From positions 2,728,001 through 2,792,000 of the forward strand of contig JARUPY010000607.1 of assembly GCA_029817715.1 (NCBI GenBank): 64,000 nucleotides of DNA, in the 5' to 3' direction. The notes below the pieces were generated by a model. It made no database searches. It had not been told where the DNA came from and saw nothing but the letters and a program-made list of their open reading frames with translations. This DNA comes from Melastoma dodecandrum. Lineage: Eukaryota > Streptophyta > Magnoliopsida > Myrtales > Melastomataceae. The position numbers were made by a program, and so were the translations under genes. This document shows, piece after piece, positions 44,446 to 56,700 of this stretch (the stretch's first letter is position 1; each line of letters begins with the position of its first letter).

Positions 44446-45845
44446 ATGGGAGGGGAGGAGGCGAAAGGTGGGAGCTTTGAGAAGGTTGAGGTTATGGGTA
44501 CCATCGTGGACGGTGATAGATCCGGCGGTGATCTGGGGTTGTCGGTTCAGCCCCGGACAACCTGCGACGGGTACGAGGTTTCCTGTTTTAGCATTTTGTT
44601 TTTCTTTTTTCGGTCTTTTTGTGTTGAGAGGTTCAGGTTGGGTCTCTTTTCAAGTTTGTTGGGTAAGTGTACTTTACTGTCGCCCTTGTAGGACGGACTT
44701 TGCTTGAAAGATAACTTCTTTTTGAGTCTGAGGGATTTCGTTGGAATCGGAATGTGGAAGTGCTTTCGCCCGGGGCCGACGAGTGGCTGCTATGTGATCA
44801 TGTCCTACTGTAGCTAACCCATTACTAGGTTAGCGAGAGAGTGCATGCCTTTCGGTAGTTAACCCATTACTAGGATATCGTGGGTGCGTGTGATTGCGAT
44901 TTGGGACGTGATGGAGGTAGGGTAAACCCGGGAGGGAAGCGGTTGGCTGTGTCGAAAGTATACCTCCGGTGAAGTTCAAATGCGTGGGCAGCTTATGCTG
45001 TGTATTTCTCGTCTGCATTACCAAGTAATCATTCTTGTCTTTGACATTTATAGGCCCATGATGCTGTCGAGCTGCGGACCGAATGCCAATGTGGTCGCTC
45101 CTTCTCAACTTACCATCTTCTTCAATGGAAGCGTCTGCGTGTTCGATGCTGTCCCAGCAGAAAAGGTGGGGTAGTTGTTTTTAACTTCCAGCAATTGAAT
45201 TTCTTTGATGTGTGGTGCTAAATCAGTGTCTTTCTTTGTGCCTCAATGTGTGCAGGTTCGTGAGATCGTGCTTCTTGCTGCAGGAAAACCCGGAGAGATT
45301 AAGAACAGCGGCGGCTACTGCCAGTCTCCTGTTCTGACTCGGTCTCTCTCCATGCAAAGTACTGCTACTCCTTTGGCTTCACCACAGCCTAAGCTTTACC
45401 CGATTCAGAACAATCCACTTTGCAAACTGCAAGCTGGTGAGGCTTGCAATATGCAGTGATGGTGATGTCTGTCTGATATTATACGTTCATTGCAACTGCA
45501 TGATCGCTGACTTAATTTTGTGTCTATATCAGACTTGCCTATTGCACGGAGGCACTCCTTGCGACGCTTTCTGGAGAAGCGCAGGGACAGGTAGTGTGCA
45601 TGTTTCACCGCCACATATGTTCCATTGAGATTTTTCCTAGATTACTTGTGTTTAACAATAACTCTATCATTGCTTTATCTCTTATCATTAGGCTGGTGAA
45701 CAAGACACCATATGCAAGCCATCCCACATCAAAATCAGGCGAAGAAAAGGAGGTCATTACCAGTGGCACGGCTTCCCCAGATTCGGGATGTGTCGAAAAC
45801 CCCCCTGTGCCGCTCGACGAAGCAACAACTGTGCAGCTGGTTTAA
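44446..45845 (+). CDS. JAZ/TIFY protein, TIFY3 (JAZ11/12)-like, five exons
   Basis: Repressor of jasmonate-responsive transcription. Model: 44446-44570, 45054-45165, 45256-45436, 45533-45590, 45692-45845; all GT-AG, total 630 nt, 209 residues. The start ATG sits in GCCATGGG. The TIFY (ZIM) domain is near residues 58-90 with TIFFNG as the TIFY motif, then VCVFDAVPAEKVREIVLLA. The C-terminal Jas motif at about 140-160 reads LPIARRHSLRRFLEKRRDR, the degron that binds COI1 and MYC factors, followed by NKTPY. The F-F in TIFFNG and the LPIARRHSL Jas version fit the TIFY3 branch rather than JAZ1-type. The Jas motif is split by the intron between exons 4 and 5 in the JAZ-typical place (inside the final Arg codon of RRDR), so retention of intron 45591-45691 could give an alternative C-terminus. 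Confidence 0.93.
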
Positions 45846-46398
45846 GCTACCGATGCTAATGAATGGCATAACTAGTTGTCTGGTGGTTAGGTTTATGTCT
45901 GTTAGATGCGCTACATGCAGATGGCGTATTTGTCTTTTGTTCATGTGCTGGAGTCGAAAGAAATGGCGCTTAGGTCGCTCGCATTGCCAATGCTATATGT
46001 CTATATTTAGGGTTCTACCCATATTCGTGGATGTTCTTCGCCATATTATATGCTTGGAATTGTCTGCTGTTCACCTTATATATATGAAATTCTTCAGCTG
46101 TGCAGCCTATGGCCTATTGAAAAAACTATCGTATTTATGATTTTAAGGTTTTAAAATGGCAATGGCAAGTCGGCAGTATGCCTAGAAATTACGTGAAAAC
46201 CAAGAGAAACTACAAACATGCTGGCAAAAAACATCCTCTACATGAGAAAAACAAAGTTTTCGTGTCATGCTTACGGTTTTCTTCAGATCCAACAAAACCT
46301 GAAAAGCCTAGAGAGAGTTGGTGACCTTGAACATGATGAGACAAGACCAAATGGTTCCAGCACTAGAGCCAACAGGACCATCCTCGATATGGAAGAAC
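45846..46398. other. Convergent 3' intergenic region (JAZ and FAX)
   Basis: 553 bp between convergent stop codons; holds both 3' UTRs. No additional gene. Confidence 0.6.
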
Positions 46399-47708
46399 TC
46401 AGTGAGCGCTGCGGATGATTCCATGAAGGTAACCGGCAGTCATTACAAGAGACACCATAGAGACGACGCCAGCAGGAAATACCTTCCCTGACTTCTTAAA
46501 GCGCAAGCCCATCACACCGAGAAGGGCAGCTGATATGCCTGCACCGAACAAATGGCATAAGAGACTTAACCAGCCTACAGTAACCAGTGAAAAGAATAAT
46601 CCAGGAGAAATTAAAAATACTCTACCCTGAAATGATAAGAATGAGGCACGTAATCGATTTCACAAGGCAGTCACCTATAACGTAACCTCTCAGAGGCGCA
46701 AAACCAACACATCATATCACTATGTTGTAGAAAGTTTTGGACCAATGATTTGGTGAGGTTTGAGCTGTACTTCACCAACCAAGCAATAAGCAAATCGCTG
46801 TCTTATTTTCCACAATGATTACAGCAAAAGCATCGCTATAATTCTTCAGCAACAATAAACAGACAATTTCTGGTTGCCTCTTCCGCAAATCTCTATCCAT
46901 TTCCATGTTGTGTTATATAACTTGGAAGAATATCAAAGAGAAAAAGAAAAAAGTGAATAAGATTGAAAGGATGCATCAGAAACTCACCGAGACCAACGGA
47001 TGATGCAAAGACTGGATTAGCAGGGAGCTGCGTGTACACATAGTATAGAGCAGCTGCCGAAACCCCTCCAGCCACCAGTGACTTCTCACTTCTACTCTTC
47101 ATATAACCCATAACACCACCCACTACAACCACACGTTATGGAGTCAGACTCAGGATAGAAACCGAGAATAAGAGCATAAATTCCACTTCCAAGCGCCATG
47201 TTAGGAAGAAACAATCAAGTAATTCATGTCTGTTGTCATAGCTTCCTCTTAATTGCAACCTATCAACGCCCAAAGCTATTCCGGGAATTTACTGAGCAAC
47301 ATCTCGCCAGGAATCCTACCATATCCCCAAAATCAAAAGAAAACTCCACCAAACCCTAAATTCAAGCAACTCGCCGGACACTAGCTCCTACCAACCAATC
47401 ATACCTCCTACGAGTGCGGCGTAAGCTAAAGTCAGCTTCTGCGACATCGACATCCCGGCCTTCTTCTTCTCGTCTTCCCCTTCCGATCCGCCGCCGCCGC
47501 CGCCGCCTCCTCCTCCTCCTCCTCCGCCACCGCCGCCGCCGGCGTTATCTACCAGGTAAACTTCGCTGGACACTCTGGAGTCGCCGGAAACCGCCCTGAA
47601 GCCGATCAAGAGTTTCCCGACGCGGGTTACTCGGAGGGAGGAGGCGAGTCTCGGCCGTTGGAGAAACAGGACGGATTGCGAAGCCCCGAGAGCTAGCAGC
47701 TCCGCCAT
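46399..47708 (-). CDS. FATTY ACID EXPORT (FAX) protein, chloroplast, Tmemb_14 family, three exons
   Basis: Members export fatty acids across the plastid inner envelope. Exons (minus): 47708-47405, 47122-46988, 46538-46399; phases agree, 579 nt, 192 residues. The first ATG in frame is at 47708 (MAELLALG). The N-terminus is Ser/Arg-rich and hydroxylated, like a plastid transit peptide. A run of about 18 glycines (GGC/GGA/GGT repeats at about 47488-47542) precedes an acidic GEDEKKK stretch. The Tmemb_14 domain follows with SMSQKLTLAYAALVG, GGVMGYMKSRSEKSL, YYVYTQLPANPVFASSVG and the C-terminal FPAGVVSMVSLVMTAGYLHG; four hydrophobic segments can be picked out. Poly-Gly is known in FAX members, but the exact paralogue was not resolved. 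Runs convergently with JAZ. Confidence 0.92.
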
Positions 47709-48314
47709 CTGGACCAAACGGTAACGTCCCTACAGGACGGGGGGGTGGGAGAATTGAGGCGAACCCGTTGTCGGTCCTCATGGGCCAATTTGGGCTTTGA
47801 GTTTAATGGGGCCGATGAACTAAAGAAAGGCCCACTTCGGGCCGAGGTTCTTCTACTGTCGGAAGTCGAATGGGAAAACAAAAGAAGAAGTAATATGCGG
47901 CTGCAGTTGGAAATCACCGGTTTGACCAGGAAAACTATTGTAATAAAGTCCGGAAGAAAATGTTATCCTCGTGCTCCGGGTCATGGTTGTCCGCTCCTTC
48001 CTCCCCTTACCTCAGTCTTAAACCCAACTTACCTGCAGGATCCACTGATCTGTCATGTATAATATAATAAAAAAGAGTGGTAGAGACGATGGAACAACAA
48101 CCAACGACGTGGCCGAAATCGGAACATTCATCTCGCACGCTTTATTTTATAGTCGATCGGCCACAAATTAATCGGAGTGTCAAAGCATGAAAAAAACTTG
48201 TGAACTAACGTAAGATAATTTTGAAAAGCCTTATTTAGATGTTTTTTGAAAGTTCGGTAATAAGTTTAATTTTTATACGGAGAAGGAGAAAGAAGGAGGA
48301 AGCAAATGGTCGCC

Positions 48315-48690
48315 GAGTTTTTTAGGAAAATACTTTTTATTTTAAAAAAATTACGAAATATAATACATGTCTTTTTAAAAGGAAAGACGGAAGGAAACGA
48401 AGTCAGGGGATAAGGGGGAAGGAGAGAAGGGAAGGGGAAGGGGAGAGGGAAGGGAAGGAGAGAGGGGAAAAGGGGAAAAAAGGAAGAAGATGAGGGAAGG
48501 AGAGAGGAAAGGGAGAGCGTAGGAAAAGGAAAGAAGGAAGTAGAAAACTCGCCCCCTTATACATTTTTTTATTGGACGTTCCTCCAATTTTACTAAGTAT
48601 CAGAGGCGGAAATCCGTCTCTTACTCATTTTTTTTTTAGTTACGAATTTTAAAAATTTTCAAAAATTAAACGTGTTACCGTCCAAGTCAC
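48315..48690. mobile_element. Probable decayed third copy of the MULE-like foldback family
   Basis: 48315-48362 begins GAGTTTTTTAGGAAAATAC and continues TTTTAAAAAAATTACGAAATA, parallel to the left end of copies 1 and 2. An opposite A/T-rich end near 48640-48690 is only weakly related and no target duplication was found. The interior again has purine-rich and CTCGCCCCCTTATAC segments like the other copies. Confidence 0.4.
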
Positions 48691-51600
48691 CACCCGATTG
48701 GTGGGACGTGGGGGCTGCCGACCAGCAAGGGCGAAGGCGGTAAGAGAGTTTCCTTCCATTCGCTCCCTGCAAAAACTTCCATCGACATTTTCATCTTTTA
48801 TCTGTTTGCGGTGCGGATAACGCCATCCCTCCCAGTTAGCTGAGTCGTCACCGGATAAATTGAATTATTTATTCCTGTTTCCCTGGCATTATTACCCTTG
48901 TTCGTTTGGATGATTCGTTTCTTGGAGGAGTTCGATTTTATCCACCGGTTCTTGATCTCAACTCTTAGGATTTGGTTTTATCAGGTCGTCGTGGATGTGG
49001 ATGAGTATCCGTCGTGACTTTTTTGGAGCTCGTGCTTGTTATTATTGGATTATGAATTCTTTTGGTGTTGTAAGATTTGTTTATTTCTTTTTCGGGACAT
49101 GAACTCTCAATTTTCGTGTTGCTTGTGTTTGTTTTAAGCAACATTCTACATACCTTGAAAAGTCAGTGATCTAGGGATTAGGTTTGGTTCTTATGGATTT
49201 GGGAATGACGATATTCAAATTAAAATTAGTGGTATTTTAGCCGGACGGTATAAGATTAATAAACCCTGTAGTCGAAACAGTGTATGCGTTTATATTGGTT
49301 CCAGGACAATTAAAAGTACGTTTTCAGTGGAATTATTTGCATTGCCTCAGCATATACGATCTAACTCGTGGCTGCAAATATTGGACTTGATTGTGTGCAA
49401 CTGGTCACCGCAGATTTTTTTTCCCTCTAATCAGCACACCCAGGGATGAAATGTGTACAGTAAAATTTTGCCTGCAATGACTAATTGTTTTGGACTATAG
49501 CCAGAAAATGGTCCTTATGTGAATATTAGAGGGGAAGGAGGTGGTTCAGAACATTGAATCCGATGCTCTGCCAAAGTCTTTCAAGCTGTCAAATGCAAGG
49601 AGGACCACATTTTTGGTTTAATTCGGTCAATAATTGTTGTGTGCATGCACTACATAACATTTATCCAGATTGGTGTTGGTAGGAGACGGTAAGATGCCGT
49701 GGATGTTTCTCTGCAAAGACAAGAGTTTCATTGTCCACGTGGCTGTCAATGAAGGCAATGACTATTAACATGGGAGTGCCGGGATCGCATTTTTCCTTCC
49801 TGGTTTTTCACCAACCCTTCTTTCCCCAGTTTGACTGTTAATTTCATGGTTTACATCTTTTTTGTTTTGTTACTGAAGGAGTCTAATGATGATAGATTAG
49901 CATTGGCTCTCCATGCCCAGTTTGATAATTTGGAAGGACCTTGTTTGGCGATTAAGGACAGAAGTCATATGTCGCTAATGGGGCAAGGCATTTATGCCAT
50001 TGCAATAGAATTGCTTCTTCTCCAAGATATGCTTGTAAAGTCATAAATGGGGTGCACCATTCTTTGTCCCGTTCTCTAGCTTGAGAACTTTTGACAATCC
50101 CTTAAAAGTCATTTTTGTTTTGGTTTTTTAATCCCCAGTCATTTGAGCTTCTGATTTATGCTGCAGGTCAAGAATATGGTATCCCTTGCATTGTCTTGTA
50201 ATTCTTGCCTTTGTTAACTTTATTACTATCATGGTAACCTATTTTTTCAAATTTACAGTCAGAATCGTAGACACGCCAATAAGCACCGGTAGAAAGCACC
50301 TCTTCAAACCATCAAAATGGAAACCCTTGTGTTGGCTGTACTCCCTCCAACTTTGAATTCCCCTATTCTGTTGGATAGAAATGAAAGTAAAAGTCGCAAA
50401 CTTCATTCAAGGTGGACTAGCACAATTTTCATTATTCATATGGGATGAAAATTTGATTTAATTATTGTGGAATCGAGGCTATCATGTTTGTCTAGAAATT
50501 TTCAGGTTCCATCCTTGACTTTCTTATTCTCAGAGCTATCGGCTTGTTTGTGAAAACCTGTTTCTTCACAAAAAGAAGCCTTACATTGACACCAGACTCT
50601 ATCCCAACTAACATTTAGCTATTGGTATCATCGCTGCCTGTGAAATTGCAATTCTCCTCAACAGAGTGATGACTATAATATTTCAGAACTATTCTATTTG
50701 TGGAATAAGTGAAGGGACTTAAGCAACATGATTGAGCTTATAAAACGTCATTCATCTAAATGTATGGAGGCCACTGGAATCTACCTTTTCTTTGATAAGT
50801 TGGAATCTGCTTTTTGATGGGAATAATAGTTTCATAATTTTCAACATAGGTTACAAGATTCCTAATTGGATAGCCAGTGAACGCACTTTAGACGTGTGGG
50901 TTGAACAATCAGATTAGTGAGTGTAGCATCTACTCATGCTTAGTGTTCGGAGAAACTTTCTCTATCCTATGAAATCATTATGCTTGATATGTAGTTGTTA
51001 ATGCCCCTAGATTTAGATATGAAGCTAAGACTTATGGTCTATTCCAAAATGCCCATCTATATCCAGTCGGTAATGAAGTTTCCTCTTGATTGGTGAATTG
51101 GGGAGGCATGGGAAGTTGTCGCTTACAAAAGATACTATTGGTGGAGTTGCTGTCCTGACCATGATTTGATTGGTACAGTGATTGCTATCGACTTTGCCAA
51201 TTCTGCAGGTAAGATGCTGCAAACTCCTATCTTACCATGATGGTCCTACCCGCTTTATCTTTATTGCATCTTTTCTTGCCATATGTTACAAGGAATTCAG
51301 TCCCATCTGCTTGAAATAATATGGACATTGTTAAAATTGTGAGTTTCTGCATCTTTGAACCCGTGCTTTCTTTATACAAACGTGTCTTAGATTAGATATG
51401 GTTCTACAATGGTAGGGAGTCTGCTCCCTTTATAGACTAACATCTAAAGTTGCAGGATGTAGAAAAGATGGAAAACTACTGTAGTTGAATTCGAGCAGAT
51501 AATGTCTGAGATGCATTTCCCATTTATGAGGTGCATGCCACTAGTCGTGTAATGGTAGCATTACTATTATATGATTATCATTTCCTTCTTCTGCTGGGTT

Positions 51601-51752
51601 GATTTTCGCTGCTGTTGCTGCCTGGAAAACCACGCTAGAGGACAGAGCTTTGCCTCCGTTTCCCTCCAATTAGAGGAAAGGGAGTTGGACAAGATATTAA
51701 ATAATATGTGAAGGAAGTTGCAGGATGGGAAATGAGTAATGAAATAGGTGAA

Positions 51753-51772
51753 GGAGAGAGAGAGAGAGAGAA
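51753..51772. repeat. (GA)n microsatellite
   Basis: About nine tandem GA units. Confidence 0.9.
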
Positions 51773-53164
51773 GGAGACTGGGATGAAGCTTTTCCTTTTC
51801 CTTTTCAAATTGTCCTGCACTGTGTTTCCAAAGAATGTCCAAATTCTTTGTTTCACGAGAAAAGTTTGAATCATCATGGAGAGTTTCATATAAGAGTTCT
51901 TCTATAATTTATTTTAATTTAAACGATTGTGAAATATTGCTGTGGGTTCCTTCTTTGAGATTTTGTTGTTTTCTAAATGGTGTCCAGATCAAAATTTTCT
52001 CTCTTTTTTCTTTTTTTTTTTTTGAAAACAAAATTACAAGACATTATTTTATAATTTTCTGAGGTAACCCCCCCGCCCCATGATTTTTGACGCGCTTTCA
52101 CATTTGGGGCCATGTATTGAAAACAATAAAGGCATTTTTCTGAATTTGCCCCTTTTAAGGTTGGGAAATAAGTCTGGTGCACAAAAATTAGATTTAAGGG
52201 ATTGAGCTGATGGGTGTAGCATTCATGGAGTGGAACCCTACTTTCCTATCAACTCAAGAATCCAGCTTTAATAATTCCCTGCAACCCAGGAGTCGAAGGC
52301 ACCACACTTGGCATAAAGATATTCTGCCTTTATTACTCCCCATATACATGGACTTCATTCCTCTGTCAAACAAGACAGTTAAATGGGATAACTAGGCTGT
52401 AAACTTTTCTGAAGCGTGTGTTTATTCTGTTGTTTGCTTCACCTGCTCTGTTAGAAGCTTAACTCATCCATATCTTGGTTGTCTTCTAGTCAGTTTCTTC
52501 TCTTTGGCTGAGTAGAAATCTTCCTGCTATGGAAGTTTCATTATTTCATCCTCTTTTATTGTGTGATTGTAGTCTGTTTTGGCTGTCGTGCTGGAATTAA
52601 TTTATGTGACTTCTATGAGAAGTATCTTAGTGCTAGTTTGTTTTACCATGAACTGAAGATGTTTCTGGAATTCTGTATGACTTTCGATCAAAGTATGGAA
52701 TGAGTTCTGGAATAAATTAACCTTCTAGGAAGCATTTCCTACTTCAGTCCAGTGATAATCATTCATGAGTTGCTATTCATAACTTACTAATAGGAGGCAC
52801 TCAAAAGGTATTGGCCATCTAACCTGATAGGTACAGAATCTGCAGTCTTTGTTGTAGGGAGAGGGTACTTGTGAGATAGTAGTGGGGACACTTACTCTTT
52901 AACTGCTATGGGAAGGGGGTGAAGGTAAATGACAAGAAAGAAATTAGTACCCTTTTGAGAGTTTTCCTAAACAAGGAAAAATCCAAGGAAATTTATTTTA
53001 ATACTGTCCCTAGCTATTTATATCTCTTCATTCATCCATGTATCTTCCCCGGAACAACTCCGTATCATCTTCCCTGTCCCCTCCCCTCCTCTCTCCCCCT
53101 TTCTCTGTGGTTTCTGCACCTTTGTCCTCTGGAAAATAATTTACAAGAGGTGAAGGAACCATGA

Positions 53165-55136
53165 GTGATTCGGAGGGGAGATCTTGAAACCCAAACGGAA
53201 ACAGACACTAACCTCTACAGCCAAGAACCCCATAATCATCTCCCCAGTGCTTCCATCCGTAGCCTTGTGAAGCAGTTGAACTCATCAAGGGCAACCCAAG
53301 ACCCTGAGGATTCATCGCTATCTGGCGAAGAGATGAAACAAAATCATCATCACCATCAGCCTCAACTACTGCAGCAGCAGCAGCAGCAGCAGCTGCAGAA
53401 GCAACAGCACAAGAAACAGGTGAGAAGGAGGCTTCACACCACCAGGCCATACCAAGAGAGGCTTGTTAACATGGCAGAAGCAAGAAGGGAAATTGTCACT
53501 GCACTCAAATTCCACAGAGCTGCCATGAAGCAACAAGCCGAGCAGAAGCAGCAGCAGCAGCAGAGACAGCCTCGGGATTTCTATACCGCAATTCCATCCC
53601 CTCATTTTCAGCAAGATTTTGGGGAATTCCCAAAGATTGGATCTGTGAATTGTCCTCTATCCTACTCATCTTGTACCTATCAACCTCCCCAGGCTCATCT
53701 GAACTGTCCGGTTTCTCCGATTTCTCCCCTGCCTGCTGCTGACATCCTGAATTTTGTGCTCCCGAGCCGGCCCCTGGGGCTGAACCTGAATCTCCAGGAC
53801 TTTGACAACATAAACACCACTCTTTACCGAAACTGCAATCACCAATTGTCGATTTACTCAACTGATTCCTCCCCGTCATCGTCCTCCAATGCCAACCCTC
53901 AATCCGACTCGGGATCCTTCAATGATGGGGGAGGTGGGAAACAACACGTGGCGATGGATGATGAGGAGATGGCAGAGATGAGGTCGATTGGGGAGCAGCA
54001 CCAGATGGAGTGGAACGACAACATGAGCCTCGCAACGTCGGCCTGGTGGTTCAATTTCCTGAAGGATATGGATATGGGGCCTCATCAAGTTGGGGATTCT
54101 GAGGATTGTGGTAATTACCAGCCGTTTGGTCAGGCAGTGGAGCTGGAATTTCCTGCTTGGTTGAATTCTTCTGATAACTGCTCTCAACAACAGTTTGAAG
54201 ATTGCTGTCTGTCTCAGGATTATTTTCAGAATACTGCTTTGCCTTGGTAAGAATTCCCCTGGGAAACTCTACTCCTGTTTATTCAGTTTTATAAGTTAAT
54301 GAGCATGTCTTGTTGCCTGATTGCCTCCTCTCTCTGTTTTTCTTGTGGTTTTGAGCAATCTTTACACGAAGGACATTCTGATCAGCTTTCTAAGCATGCG
54401 AATATGTAGGCATTTTGAGTTAAGAATGTTCGAGTGGCTAGGAGATCAAACGATTGAAGTCTTAATTTTATAGTAAGATCGTTGTTAAACAGTGTTTCCA
54501 GAGCCTTGATGATCCGCTTGGAAAGTGCATTTAACTAAATTGAATAGAGTTATAAATCTTAAAAACCCTATTTGATTTGCAAAGAAATTGAATGTTTTCT
54601 CTTAGAAGATTGTTAACAATTCTAGTTATTTTTTTATACTAACTTGGTGGCTCAAGTTTTTGCTGGGGTTCTGAGTTTTGTTCATGGTGAAAATGTATGT
54701 TTGCAAATAAGCATTTCTTTACTGAGTTATATTCAATCTGGTATTTGTCTGAATGTTGGATGCTACGGTGAGTAATCCAGTAAAATGCCGAGGGGACATG
54801 AAAGTGATGAGGGCAGGGATGCATATCGGATATATGTCAATTCAGGCAGGGGGGTAAACTTTGACCTTTGCGGGTATGATTCTTGTGAGGTGTAAATGGT
54901 GTGAAATCATCAATAAGTGCAGGGTCAACTCACTCTACTTTCTTTATGCTTCCTCTTTTTCAACAACCGAGATTTGTGGGAATCAATATAATGGTGTGTG
55001 AATTCTGCTAATATAACTCATCCCATCTGTTATTGGTTGAAATCCCCCTAAAACTCCCTCTCTCACCCAATGATTTGCTTGGTGCAGCATGGAGATAGGG
55101 GAAATCGAGGCCATGGATGAGGAATGGTTATCCTGA
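53165..55136 (+). CDS. Plant-specific Gln/His-rich protein, two exons, uncertain start
   Basis: I recognise the type (plant-only, sometimes labelled hydroxyproline-rich glycoprotein family) but know no established function. Exon 1 is open from 53165 to 54246; intron 54247-55087 (GTAAGA...TGCAG); the 49-nt exon 2 55088-55136 adds MEIGEIEAMDEEWLS and stop, so the TAA read through at 54248 is intronic. Features: polyHis/polyGln tract (CAG repeats about 53371-53410); a basic conserved block RPYQERLVNMAEARREIVTA; Pro/Ser-rich middle; a C-terminal block EMAEMRSIGEQHQMEWND; and the acidic tail. The first ATG in this frame is only at 53333. An ATG at 53161 is in another frame that stops after eight codons, so either an upstream spliced exon or a one-base frameshift near 53176 must be assumed for a full N-terminus. 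Confidence 0.75.
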
Positions 55137-55776
55137 TACACAAGGGACTTGGGTGAAATTTTGTTCCTATTCCCCCCCCCCCCCCCCCTTTTATTACCAC
55201 CTCAATATTTTGGAGAATCATATGATTTTGGCTCATCGCGTGTTTTTCTGATGGCCAAACCAGCAGTAGTTTCCCTCGCCTCCCTCTCCCCTTCTCTCTT
55301 TTCGGCAATAATGCCTGCAATGATGTTATTGTTGTTCTTTTCACCCAAGAAGCATGCCAGTTGGGTAATCAGAGGTTGTAAGGAAGCAACCCATGCATGA
55401 CTGGTTTCTTGTTTCCTTCTCTCTTTTACACTCGATTGTTATATATATGTATATACATCCTTTGTTACGTATGATTTGGTTGGGAGATGGATTTGAGGGG
55501 AAACTCGCTTTTGCTTTTGCTGTTTTGAGGAGACAAGTGGTCAGTTAACATGTTAAGAGTTCTTTTTAAGACCAGGTGGAAGACATGCAGGTATTCATAA
55601 GCTTTTACCCAACTATACTTCATGCTTATCTCAGTGTGCATGCAAGATCAGACCCAGGAGATTGATATCGTCACCAACTTTTACTAACTGGGTCAAGCCC
55701 CAGTTACATGGTTCATTAAATAAGGGGAAAAGCAAGCTTTATTATTATATTAATGTAAGTTTGTGCTTCTTAGTTT
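55137..55776. other. Intergenic, 3' flank
   Basis: A poly(C) run at 55172-55188 and AT-rich sequence; contains the 3' UTR of the preceding gene. No gene seen. Confidence 0.55.
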
Positions 55777-56700
55777 CTAAGAGTAGTCATGGCTGGAGTA
55801 AGGGCTGAAGGCTTCCTGAAACCAGCCCTTCTTCCTCCAGCCCAATGTCGCTGCAGATGTCGTCTGTGGTTGATGCTGAAGGTGGAGATGCAGGGCTTCT
55901 TCTTGTAGTACCTCGTCGTCCTCTTCATCACCTCTGCCTCCTCCTTCACCATCCTCACCATCTCCTCCCCATCTCCTCCCTCGCCAGCAGCTTGAAACCG
56001 CCTTCCAACAGCCTCGCCAGCCACTTTGATCTCATCTCGCTTGTGTGGAGGTTCGATATGCTCTCCACCTACCCCAGGAACGCCATGTTCCGTATCAACG
56101 GATGGACCGTCCCCCTTCGTACGTTAGCAGATCGTGCGTGTCATGATATGAAATGGATAATGACCTAGTAGTATTTTAGGGACGTTTGAATCGGAGAGTT
56201 GGAATAGTTTGTTTACCTGTAGAGAGGCATGACGCCATTCGAGCCCACGACCAGGCTCCTAAAGGGCTTGGGCATGATCAAATCCAGTTTCCGCTTGCCC
56301 TCGTATCCAGTTGCGAATATCACGACGTCGGCCTCGATCTTCCGGAAGTATGGCCATCTGGCATGATGCGTAATCCTCCACGAACGGTTGGTCCGGTTTC
56401 AACCCGTACTTGTCCAGCGGGAGCTTCCACAGCAGGTAGGACTCGACGAATGACGAAATCCCTCTTCTCTGCGCACCGGGAGAAAATAAAGGAAAAGAAC
56501 CCTCACATTTCATGTGCATGATGATCGTCGTCGGAAAACGTCGTGAACGTGCAATAGAAATTACCAGCGGAGAAAGAAGGTGGCGAAGGAGGGAGCTGAG
56601 AAGGCCTTGGTCGGGCCTCTCATGGAGGAACTGTGAAGACCTTGTCGAGTAGAACAGGTAGAACGGCAAACCCCAGACCTTGTATGACAATTTTTTCGTA
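55777..56700 (-). pseudogene. Flavin-containing monooxygenase (FMO) pseudogene, 3' half
   Basis: Matches the C-terminal half of plant FMO1-like enzymes in several frames: VWGLPFYLFYSTRSSQFLHE, an intron from about 56578, SFVESYLLWKLPLDKYGLKP, EDYASCQMAILPE, IEADVVIFATGYEGKRKL, MPLYR, NLHTSE, EVMKRTTRYYKK, CISTFSINH and the end AFSPYSSHDY. Breaks: a deletion of roughly 40 residues after AILPE that shifts frame; a TAG in the GYVES-equivalent block; and at least two further frame changes before the C-terminus. The FAD- and NADPH-binding N-terminal half is absent. A dead, 5'-truncated copy. Confidence 0.85.

Larger units (their letters stand above)
47709..53160. other. Long stretch without a recognised gene
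   Basis: 5.4 kb between FAX and the Gln/His-rich gene. 48380-48545 is purine-rich low-complexity sequence; 51753-51772 is (GA)n; a decayed foldback end lies at 48315. 48700-53160 has the texture of transcribed leader or intron sequence, with T-rich tracts and possible splice sites, but no conserved coding exon was found. It might hold a long 5' leader of the next gene or a non-coding transcript. Confidence 0.45.

Noticed and set aside
47414..47599. Arg-rich plus-strand ORF opposite the FAX first exon
   Set aside because: Antisense reading of the poly-Gly repeat.
49831..50046. 71-codon plus-strand ORF in the 47.7-53.2 kb gap as a gene
   Set aside because: No recognised family, no matching splice partners, and composition like the surrounding non-coding DNA.
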